Source: Gentiana macrophylla
Lineage: Eukaryota; Streptophyta; Magnoliopsida; Gentianales; Gentianaceae
DNA: 64,000 nt
NCBI GenBank assembly: GCA_026214975.1
Contig: CM047813.1
Location: 33,417,078-33,481,077 of the forward strand
Direction of reading: 5' to 3'
The notes beneath the pieces were generated by a model. The model was not told the DNA's origin and made no database searches. It saw only the letters and a list, made by a program, of their open reading frames with translations. This document shows, in pieces, positions 11,778 to 21,060 of this stretch (positions are counted from its first letter, which is position 1; each line of letters opens with the position of its first letter). Position numbers and translations under genes: made by a program.

Positions 11778-12293
11778 TCATATAGTCGAGAAAGCTCCAG
11801 GTCGGTGATGGCGACCCCAACTTCTTCCCCTACGTGAAATTTGACCCGTTGGTGGGGAGCGGACGCCACCATTTGGAACTTCTTCATAGCCGGGATTTCC
11901 AAAATCATGTTGTAGTAAGAGGCGGTCGATTACCAAGAAAGTTATTATCTCCGTTCTATAGGGCTCATAGTAAGCCCAAAATGATATTGAGGTCGATCGT
12001 GCCTTTGACCCGTCTTGTGTCGTTGGTAAAACCTTCGAGGACCCCAAGGTAGGGTTTTAACTTGGCCTCCCGAATCCGATCTGTTTTAAATAATCGAAAT
12101 AGATGACGTCGCGGCGGCCCTGTGTCGACCATTACTCGGTTGACGCCGCGTGCTTGTCGTTCACTCCCACCTTTTAGAATGAGGGGTATCTCCATGAGGC
12201 CACCGATCGTTGTCACCGCTTTTGTGAATATGATTCCGCTTCTCATTCTCTCCCAACACAATCTGCTTTTGAAGCCGCGGGTATTGATTTGAT
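11778..12293 (-). pseudogene. pol: Aspartic protease region of the gypsy element
   Basis: Minus strand. The active-site sequence RVMVDTG places its DTG triad at 12118-12126. It is followed by LKPYLGVLEGFTND, the usual flap and downstream stretch of Tat/Ogre-type proteases. A single aspartic site is expected because the retroviral-type enzyme works as a dimer. Frames shift downstream, before the RT. Confidence 0.75.
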
Positions 12294-12701
12294 TTATCCG
12301 AGATTTCGATTGATGGTTCTTTGGGAATATTCCGTGGATGACTGAACCTCTCTCTCGATAGACGCGAGGTTGGCGTCCCTCGACGGGAGTGTTGTTCCCC
12401 TCGCGTTTATATTTATTGGCTGGTCCTCACGGATCGACCTTTCTATCTCGCGCCTCGGGGTGAAGCATTCATCGGTGATGTGGCCATGGTCCTTGTGATA
12501 GTCGCAGTATTTGGATTTATCGCGGCTATCAGGATCGCCCCTCATAGGCTTTGGTTTGTCGAAATGTTCACGAATTTCAAACAATATCTGGGATGCTTTG
12601 GTGTTGAGCGGGGTAAAATTATCCTCGCTAAATTTGTATGGCTTCTTTACCTCACGATCGCGATTAGTATCTCGTCCCTTTTCCTTTTTACGGTCATCCA
12701 C
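12294..12701 (-). pseudogene. gag: Gag C-terminal region with zinc-knuckle-like motif
   Basis: Minus strand. A charged product (KKPYKFSEDNFTPLNT near the start) carries YCDYHKDHGHITDEC, the Cys/His motif typical for the gag-protease junction of Tat-lineage gypsy elements. It lies between the gag domain and the protease. Confidence 0.7.
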
Positions 12702-14174
12702 GCGATCCTCCTTTGGCGAACGTGGCTCTGTCTTAGGCTTTGCTTTCCCATGACGGCGCCTCCGACCCCATCATTCTCGCCCTTTCCAACATCTCCCCGA
12801 GACCCGCTTTGGGGGCGCGATTGAATCCGATTTTCATCGGGCCTTTGGCGATTCCGGTGAGGAAACATGTTATGACCGCATCGTCTGGAATGTTCCTTGT
12901 TTGATCATATATTCTGACGAACCGTTCGTAATACTCTTTTCCGGACTCATGCCCTCCCATACGAACCTCATATAGGTCCTCAATGGTTTTCTTTGGCCTG
13001 CTTGCCGACTCAAACTCTCTGACAAACTTTTCCGACAAGTCCTCCCAACTTTCAACTGAGCCGCGAGGGAGCCCGCGTATCCAGGACGCAGCCCTATCCT
13101 GCATGCTGCCAACCAATGCGATGCACCAGGCGGATTTATTTTGTGTAGCAAGGGTGATGCGACCCTGGAACGCGGTGAGCCAGTCGTTTGGGCATGAATT
13201 TCCATTGTAATAGTTGTAACTGGGATAACTAACCTTTTCTCTGCTGGGAGGCAATGTTTCGGTAATCCCTTTAGCGAGTACGTCGATCCCCGAAATAGGG
13301 GCGACTTTCTCGACGGGCCTCGACTTTTTTAATTCTGCAAGCTCTTTTCTCATTACCTCCATCTGCTCTGCCAAAATAGGGTCGATTCTGGGTCGCGATC
13401 GTGGCTTGCGTGCGTCATTTCGCTCCGTTCTACGCTCTCGATTCCCTATGATCTCGTGATCCTCTTGGCGGGCCTCTTTTTCCTGATAATTGTGCGGGCA
13501 TCTTGTGCGTGTCTATCCTGCTGGATGGGCATCTCTTCTCTAGGAAGGCTGAGACGACTTGGGGCTAAGGCCTTGTCCTTCTCACCCAACCTATTAAACG
13601 CGGACCCTTTGTCGATCCTCTTTCCTTTTTGATGGTCGTGATCTTGGGGGGCCGAGGTTCGTGGAATTTCTTTCCTCGGTCCATAGCGACCTGAAGAGTG
13701 CACGCTCTCCTCCGCGTCGATCTGCTGAATTTGGTTTTGGCGGCCCTGGTCTGCGACCGCAAGAGGGATTTCGTTTCTGGGAGGATTTTGGGGTCGAATC
13801 GTCATAGGGGCCTGGCCCTTAGCCACCAGGCGGGAATTGGTGAGATACATGGTTTCAGCGTACCTGGCGTATTCCCTCATTTCGGCGACCTCTGGGTCCT
13901 CCGGAAAGCCCGGTTGTATTTCTGGGATCGATCTTTGGCTTTGCTGTGACCTCTCTCTGCGAGTTCCATCCAGGGCAACAACAGCCTCTTTCGACTTGGT
14001 TTTTTGATTAATGACATTTCGAGCGTCGCTAGGTGCTAAGACCCCTCTCTGGGATCCTTCTCCTTCTGCAGGGAGATTGTCTAGCGTTTCTCCTGCGCCT
14101 TCCCGACGAGTTTGATGTAGCATAGTACCTTTTGCAGGGGTTTGGGGTGTTAGATGCCCTTTACTTCCGGCCAT
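12702..14174 (-). pseudogene. gag: Gag polyprotein of the gypsy element
   Basis: Minus strand. It starts at 14174, about 130 bp downstream of the primer binding site. The 242-residue first part (13446-14174) is polar and low in complexity. The second part (12733-13374) carries the retrotransposon gag domain: DWLTAFQGRITLATQN, DRAASWIRGLPRGSVESW and FVREFESASRPKKTIEDL. The two parts are in different frames (shift between 13375 and 13445). Gag would form the virus-like particle. Confidence 0.8.
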
Positions 14175-14300
14175 CTCTGCGGGGTGGCTTTTTGAGCGAT
14201 TTCTTTGGTAAAGGGAAGAAAGAAAGGCAGTTTGAGGACTTTCTTTGTAAGATTATCTCCTCCTGAATAAGAGCTCTAGGTGATTTTTACACAATCGCTT

Positions 14301-14317
14301 TCCCGTAACGGAGCCAA
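14301..14317 (-). promoter_or_regulatory. Primer binding site of the gypsy element
   Basis: Two bases inside the 5' LTR the minus strand reads TTGGCTCCGTTACGGGA. This resembles the TGGCGCCGTTGCCGGGG-type site used by Tat and Athila elements, with a few substitutions. Confidence 0.7.
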
Positions 14318-14319
14318 GA

Positions 14320-14873
14320 TCAAGATGTCTAAATCGTCACGGGTGTCCTTATGCGGTGTTTGGATGGTGGATATCTGGTCAGATATTTAAGGTGTGGTGT
14401 TACTCCGGCGGGTGGTGGTATGGAGAGAGCTAGAATGGAGAGAGCTTTGGCTTGCAAATATAGTGTGTATATCATATATCTCATCCTTTTTAGTTTACAA
14501 TGACCACCCTTTTATAGAGGTGGATAACTTAGGGAATAAGTAATCTCTTAGATATTTTACTAATAGCTTGTCTTACTTAGATACTAAGCAAGACGAAATA
14601 TCTAAGCTACAAGTGGGGAAAAGATCTGGATCAATCGGCGGCCATCTCTCTGAGGTCGCAAGAGCAAGCCCTCTTTGGCCTCGCCCCTGGCGACCCTCTT
14701 GACTTGCCTGGATGAGGTTCACAGGATCTGCTTACTTGCCTGGACATGCAAATGTTTTGGTCGCGGCGAGGTGAGACACAATGGCGCGCTTGCTGCGATC
14801 TCTCTTGTCATTCCGAGGTAGTGGCATGATGGGTGATTCCTCTTGTTGAGGTGGTGGAATTATTTATACTCAT

Positions 14874-14875
<2 letters not shown>
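14320..14875 (-). repeat. 5' LTR of the gypsy element
   Basis: Partner of 2008-2565. The inner edge reads TCAAGATG where the other copy has TGAAGATG. The outer edge ends CATCA, directly against a TA microsatellite. Confidence 0.9.

Positions 14876-14932
<57 letters not shown>
14876..14932. repeat. (TA)n microsatellite
   Basis: About 28 TA units lie directly outside the 5' LTR of the gypsy element. It probably expanded after insertion and may hide the target duplication. Confidence 0.95.
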
Positions 14933-14935
<3 letters not shown>

Positions 14936-15240
14936 AAACTTAGAGTATATACTTATATTTAGATAGTGAACGACGAAATTTGTCGTTTCCTCTTTTTTTC
15001 CCCTGCTTCGTTGATAAAACGACGCCGTTCTAGGAGATTGGATATATGCCACCACCGCCTTTTCGACCAATAGCATTCAATTAAAATGGGCACTGAAGCT
15101 CAGAAGAATAGGAAGCCATATCTATACCGTTTACATGCATTTCCAATGGTTCTCTCTCATTTTCGCTCTCTGCTCATCTTTGCTTGGTCGGTGCTGTTCT
15201 GCTGTGGAGCATTTAGTCGGTGCTGCGTCTGCTTGAAGAA
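14933..15240. repeat. Duplicated 5' region of the MTK locus, copy 1
   Basis: It shares a collinear series of blocks with 17030-17345: AACTTAGAGTAT, TTTGTCGTTTCC, AACGACG(C/T)CGTT, ACCGCCTTTT, AAAATGG(G/A)CACT, and TAGTCGGTGCTGC at the end. It looks like promoter plus 5' UTR of a host gene that was tandemly duplicated. Confidence 0.75.
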
Positions 15241-15749
15241 GAAGAAGTTTCTGGTCAGGTAATTCAGAGATCGAAGTTTCTGGTCGGTGTGGAACGTTTA
15301 AATTTGTATATGTATGTTTTGATGATGAATATATAAATATGGTTTGGTGTTTGGCAGAGCCCAGATGGTGATACAATTGACTGTGTTCATATCTCCAAAC
15401 AACCGGCATTTGATCATCCTCTGCTGAAAAACCATTCAATTCAGGTGATTATTATTATTTTCTTTTTATATTTAATTAATAGATTTTATTGGAGACCACA
15501 CCACACCACTCAATCATATTCAGAGTTCAGACCCTTTTTTAAATAGGTGAATTTTCTGTGTGAATTTTACAGATGAGGCCAAATTATCATCTAGGAGAAG
15601 AAGGGGATTTGTTTGTTGATAACAAGTTGTCCAAGAACAGGGGTAGTAATTCTGAGGTGAATCGGTTAGCCGGTGGTTCATATGTTTGAAGAAGAGAAAC
15701 GTTCTGCTCAGGTAATTCCTCTTCTTCATGTTTTTCTTTTTCCTTGCAG

Positions 15750-17016
15750 TTCATGATTATTGGCTTGCAAATCAAAGAAGTTGGTGATGGAAATCTCAAT
15801 TATGTTTACATTGTTATTGGTCAATCTGGGTCTTTTGTTATGAAACAGGTACTTGCTTTTGTATTCTTTCTGTTTTACTGTGACTCAAAGCTTCAGTCTT
15901 TATCATGGTTAATAAAGCCCTATTTGTATTTTGATTTGTTTTAAATGAATTATTGTTGTTTTAGTACTGTTCTTGCAATTTTGAGTTTGGAGTTTGAATT
16001 TCTTACAATAAAGTTCCAAGCTTTGTTTCGTTATATTTGGATCTCTCTGTTGGGAATTAATGAACACTTAGTAGCTTTAAATTAGCTTAATCGGAGAGCT
16101 GTGAATGAAGTTTTATCAGGTTTATATCAATGATTGAAGCTTGAACTCTGGCATTGATAGGGTTTGTATTTCTATTGAAATGGAAACTTAGGAAATGGCA
16201 GATTAATCCGACTTCGCCCGGCCGGTCATGCATTCAGAGTCCGACTCCCATGAAAAGAAACTTTAGTTTGTACCTTTTATGGATTTTTGTTCTGATAAGT
16301 GATTTCTTAGACCGCGGATTCGTTTTATTACCCCTCATTCCGGTCCATGTTTTAACTTGGTAATCTTGAATGGGCAGGCCATTCCTTATATTCGGTGCAT
16401 TGGTGAATCATCGCCAATGACGAAGGAACGTGCTTACTTTGAAGTCAGGGCATTAAAGGAGCACGGTCGTTTATGTCCCGAACATGTTCCTGAAGTTTAT
16501 CATTTTGACAGAGAAATGTGTTTGAATGGCATGCGATACATTGAACCTCCACATATAATTTTGCAGAAAGGTTTGATAGCTGGTATCGAGTACCCTTCCC
16601 TTGCGAACATATGTCGGATTATATGGCAAAAACTCTTTTCCATACGCCGCTTATTTATCTTACCACTATGGATCACAAATGCACAGGTAGATATTCCCTT
16701 TTCCACTTCTGAACTATTTCTGTATACCTTGCAATCTCAAGCTATGATACATGTTTTCTAAACCCTCTTTGTTTTTGTAACTCGAGCTATGATACATGTT
16801 TTCTAATCCCTCTTTGTTTTTGTAACTTTTGTTGTTTTCCAGTGGCTGAATTCTGTGCGGCGTGGAGATGTGCAGGCTAACGGAACAGTGATCTTTTCGG
16901 ACCCTTATAAGGAATCTGAATATAACAGGTGGACAACTCCTTATCTTGATAAAGACGCATTGGCAGTTCGGAAAGATAATATCTTGAAGCTCGAGATTGC
17001 AGAGCTCAAATTATAA
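15750..17016 (+). pseudogene. MTK: Methylthioribose kinase pseudogene, C-terminus lost
   Basis: Exon-like blocks at 15750-15848 ([24 protein letters not shown]), 16378-16686 ([40 protein letters not shown]) and 16843-17016 ([21 protein letters not shown]) match the N-terminal half of plant methylthioribose kinase. That cytosolic enzyme phosphorylates methylthioribose in methionine salvage. GT and AG signals border the blocks. Frames break near 16608 and twice between 16855 and 16895 (AEFC, then MCRLTEQ, then IFSDPY). A stop at 17014-17016 ends the match before the catalytic loop and metal-binding region. A full enzyme is about 400 residues, and little more than half is recognisable here. The first exon upstream is not clear. 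Confidence 0.85.
16741..16828. repeat. 45-bp tandem duplication in an MTK intron
   Basis: GCTATGATACATGTTTTC starts at 16741 and again at 16786. Both copies run through CCCTCTTTGTTTTTGTAACT. Confidence 0.9.
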
Positions 17017-17029
17017 TATATATATTATC

Positions 17030-17345
17030 TTAACTTAGATATCTTAACTTAGAGTATTATTATTATTTGTCAATGTATGTACGACCATTTTTGTCGTTTC
17101 CGTTTTTTTCCTCCTTTATTTCTCAAACGACGTCGTTTCATACAATACACACTACCGCCTTTTTCTCACCAAAGAGGATTTAGGTAAAATGGACACTTAG
17201 GTTCAAAGAATCGGAGGACATATATACACGGTTTTTCCAAAGATGCATTTCAAATGGTTCTGTGTCATTTTCATCTTCCGCTCAACCTTGGTTTGTCGGT
17301 GCTAATTTGCTCATGTTGCTATAGTCGGTGCTGCATATCTTTGCA
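17030..17345. repeat. Duplicated 5' region of the MTK locus, copy 2
   Basis: Collinear with 14933-15240 (see that entry). It ends with GAAGAACGTTCGCTAAGGTAA, which resembles the donor region at 15696-15718 in the first copy. No kinase exon follows within view, so the second locus is a 5' fragment only. Confidence 0.7.
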
Positions 17346-18039
17346 CAAGAAGAACGTTCGCTAAGGTAATTCTTCTTCTTCCTTTTTTTCGTTTCTCTGG
17401 CATTTGATTGTTGGGTTTGTTATTTTTTTGTGTTCTTCTTGGGTTTTTGGTTCCAGTTTATTCTTTGCTTCATCATTGATTCTTTGCAATTTTGTGTAGT
17501 GTGTGGTCTGCTTTGCATTATCTAGGTTTCCAATTTCTCCAGTCAAGCATGCTTCTTTCCTGTTCAAATCGTTGTCCATTTTTCGGACCAAATTGTGACA
17601 TTATTCCTTTGCTTTATCGGAAATGCATGTGCTCTCTGGTTTGATTAGTGCAAGTGTGTGGTATATGCTTTGGTAAATGCAATCTACGATGTTGCTTTGC
17701 CAAAACTAGGTTCGTTGTTTCGTAATTTCTCTACCATTCAATCCGATTCCTTTTATACTTTCTGTGTTTACGAAATGCAAGTTGTCTTTGCTTTGGCCCC
17801 ATTCAAAGAAGAAATGGCGATCTATTCACTCTATCAATAACCGAGCCAGATTCGGTGTATCCTAAGGGATTTGCCTTTTCTAGGCGCATGCTATAGAAGT
17901 CACAAATCCTCTTCATCCGATTGTTGATACCGGATGTTGCAATCCGTAATCACTATATAAAAGTAAGGCATCTTCTTGTCAACACTTTGATTTGAATAGA
18001 CTTATGATATCCCATATGTAATTCACAAAAATTGACGTG
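17346..18039. other. Intron-like T-rich DNA, no exon recognised
   Basis: T-rich with short ORFs (for example 17658-17840) that I do not recognise. It may be the intron of the truncated second locus or the 5' part of the OTU fragment. Confidence 0.4.
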
Positions 18040-18095
18040 ATGTCTAGGCCGAGAGAATGGGGTGATCATCTCACTTTACAAGCTGTTGCGACAAA
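18040..18095 (+). pseudogene. OTU-family cysteine protease exon fragment
   Basis: Translates to EWGDHLTLQAVATK after MSRPR, followed by a GT donor at 18096 (AAAGTAAGT). The E-W-G-D-H-x-T-L-Q-A signature is the conserved core of plant OTU deubiquitinases, in the helix after the catalytic Cys region. I find neither the Cys motif (DGNCLF-like) upstream nor the HYN catalytic His block downstream. It therefore looks like a lone exon, or a gene too decayed to trace. Only 19 residues support the call. Confidence 0.45.
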
Positions 18096-18099
18096 GTAA

Positions 18100-19094
18100 G
18101 TTAAAATCGATGTTCTCGTTTTCCTTTAACATATATTCTATCATATTAGTTCTCTTTAGTTCTGATATTAACAATTTTGAACAAAAGCAATGCCTACTAA
18201 TACATTTTTGTATGTATCATAAACCTGCTATGATAACAGAGCAAGAAGTCATATCATCTAGAGGCTCGTGAAAGATGGGAATATATTGTTTGACACAAAG
18301 ATTCCAAAGATTTCGAAGAAGAGAGTAACCGAGAGATATCGATCAAGAGTCAGTCCCTGTGTACGTGTTGTTACGTGTTTATTGAATTTATAGTCCAGTG
18401 CATGAAAGCATCTTGTATATGTATATAGGGTCCTGAGAAGGGCTGTACCATTTAAGACATATTTTTTCGAGTTTGTTCTTAGAATGCCTTGTTTCTTTGT
18501 CCCGGTTCATTTATCATTTCCATGTTTTCCTCCTCATGTTTCTCGTCTGATTGATACCTAATGAAAATTCATTCATTCCTTGAATTGAAGTGGTGAATTG
18601 CAGGAGTTGAATTTAGGGCCAATATCTCATTCAATACTAATAGATTAGATAAGAGGTGATCCAATAACCGGAACTCGAGCAGACGTATAATGCTTCTTCC
18701 TGAATTTTGATCTCACACACAATCTGATCATTGACATCTTCCACTTACTTGTTTTTTAACCCCTTCTACAGATTGTAATATGTAGGACTATTATCAACGG
18801 TAGCACCTCATGAAACATGTATATATACATGTACATTATTCTATTCTAGGAATATTATTATTATCACTATTCTTGTTCGTGCACAACATAAAACAGGTAA
18901 ACTAGACCATCAACCAAAATAAAGGCCGCATTACAAAGCCTACTGTGCAGCGCACAGTGTTACATCTAGTATATATATATATATATATTCTTCGGACTGA
19001 TGATATTACCATTAAAAGAATAGCGAATTTAAAAGCAAGATCCAGCAACAGGGGTGTATTGGTTGTAATTGCCGACCATAGCAGTTGATGGTAT
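18100..19094. other. Intergenic, AT-rich, no gene seen
   Basis: Short ORFs only. A TA microsatellite lies near 18970-18990. Nothing here is assignable. Confidence 0.55.
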
Positions 19095-19162
19095 CATACA
19101 AATTTTTATTTTTTATTTTTAAAAATAGATCTTTTTATTTACTTAGCCTTCAAAGGGCAACT

Positions 19163-20979
19163 TGTTGGAAATGTGTCCTAAACCCAATCGGGTTGGACCG
19201 GATCCGACCGGGTCGGGTCATTTACAGTCTATTTAGTTCATGTAATAACTTTATTATGATTAATAAAAGCACTTATGTTATTATATATCTTCATATTATT
19301 TGTTGTATATATATATTAACGTCCCTAGTATTAATCTGTGATAGAGAAACCATAATAGTGATTATGGTTGATGAGATCTCTAATCACTATAACAAGGTTG
19401 GTACTTAAATGTCTCTAGTCTTATGTATTATCAAATGGGACATTGATAGTATAATCAGACTAGCACGTATTGGATGTCTTCTATCTTTTTGAAGGCAAGG
19501 ATAGATCTCGCTCTATCGAAGTGTAGGGACACTTGACCATGCGTGGGCGTGTATTAGAGAATGCATACGTTAGACCGACCCACTTACATTAAGTGTCACG
19601 CTATGTGGCGGTTGTGTAATTATCCTTTTGACCGAGTCTTCATGGCATCACGGTGTGGATTGTCATGCTTTGACACTATTGAGATTTCTCCCAACCACGG
19701 GCGATCATGCGGTGGTGATTGGGTATGATATTGAAGCATCGCGGAGTATACATGATTGGTCATCCGCGAATCACGTATCCTATGATTGGGATCGAATATC
19801 CGAAATGGCCTTCTTATAAGGAATGTCTAGCTCTCTGAGAATCTTTGCAAAGTGGGAGTAAATGTGTTATTCCGAGAGAGCATGATATCCAGATTATAAG
19901 ATACGATCGTCAATGTATTGACACTCGAGATACGATCGTATGGATATTATTACAAATGATAGGATTGTAAGTTACACGATAATCGCTTCACATGAAAGGT
20001 AGTATTCATTGCTTTTTACTCTTCCGATAATTGGGGGTCACGGTGTGTTGCTAGACGATATCCCGTGATCGTTAGGTATGAAGGGCATTTTAGTAAATTT
20101 CACTTTGTGTCTACGGCCAACATACTCGGAAGCCTATCGGGTCACACACATATAAACATCGAGTCGGATTAAAATGCGGTTATAGTTGATAACCAAATAA
20201 GGAAAGTTTATCTCTAGACTATAAAGGTTATAGTGGTAAATTAATATGGTTGTATTTATTTATTATGAATAAATAAAATACAAGATATTAATTATATACA
20301 AATTATGTTAATTAAAGAATATTCCGGAAGTCAATCTTTTGGGATATGGGCGCCACTTTTGATGTGTATAAGATACACTTGGATTGTCAAGACTTTAATT
20401 AATAAGATTGCCATAATATTAATATAAGATATTAATTGATTTTGGAAAAATAGATTTATGGTAATAAGATAATTATAATCAATATAAGATATTGGCAAAA
20501 TAAATTATAATTAAAGAGATAAATCAATCTAGTTGATTTTCCTTATTTTATTGGGAAAAATGTTTTCTTCTCCTCCACACTACATATAGGGCGCCACTTC
20601 CTCTATATAAAGGAAGTGGGTGTCAAGTTTTTTTGTACAACACAATTGCAAGAGCTCATAGTTCTTGTGTAAAATAGAGTGCTATCCATAGTGAGTTTGT
20701 GAGGGAAGAAAAGGTCCGGTCTAGCAGCCGGAGGTTTTCCGATAGCAATCCAAGGAGGATTCCGGCAAGGGATTTGTGTGGATTAGCGATAGAGGCCGGA
20801 CGCGTGGACGGCTTGCGCATTGAACTAGTCTCCGTTGGCGGTCAAAGCGACGATCTTATATATCATCTAAGGTATAACCGTCAAACTACTTAACGTGTTT
20901 ATTGCATTAAACGAAGAACGATCTTGAAAAGGAAATCAAATTTTAAATTCCGCTGCGTTAAACTAGTGATTTCCTAACA
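19163..20979 (+). mobile_element. Solo LTR inserted in the LINE 3' region
   Basis: It starts TGTTGGAAAT and ends ATTTCCTAACA, an imperfect terminal inverted repeat with TG and CA ends. It is flanked by CAACT (19158-19162) and CAACC (20980-20984), a 4-of-5 target duplication. A TATA box (TATATAAA, 20604-20611) sits about 370 bp before the right end, which sets the orientation as plus. No internal region adjoins it. The block TTCCGCTGCG close to the right end, and GGCGCCAC upstream of the TATA box, also occur in the LTRs of the element at 32220-41541, so the two belong to related families. Confidence 0.85.
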
Positions 20980-21060
20980 CAACCAAGACAGAAACTTTAC
21001 AAGAGACAGAATCGAAGAGAACGGAAAAACAACAACCAAAAAAACCTTATGGCACTTAAG

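Larger units (their letters stand above)
2008..14875 (-). mobile_element. Ty3/gypsy LTR retrotransposon, Tat-type, with antisense genes
   Basis: A 12.9-kb element bounded by two similar LTRs of about 557 bp (2008-2565 and 14320-14875). Reading leftwards on the minus strand it has a primer binding site, gag with a zinc-knuckle-like motif, aspartic protease, RT, RNase H and integrase, in the gypsy order. About 5.9 kb of 3' sequence follows before the 3' LTR. That long 3' region, with plus-strand genes and a tandem array, is characteristic of the Tat lineage (Retand, Grande-like). Several frameshifts separate the domains, so this copy is not autonomous. No clean 5-bp target duplication is visible: GTTTA lies on the left, while a TA microsatellite on the right may have erased the other copy. 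Confidence 0.88.

Noticed and set aside
14873..15076. Minus-strand ORF with long Tyr-Ile repeats
   Set aside because: Translation of the TA microsatellite. The same applies to the ORFs at 56962-57242.
19628..20893. ORFs at 19628-19819 and 20699-20893
   Set aside because: Both lie inside the solo LTR; the second follows its TATA box but is only 64 codons without a known motif.
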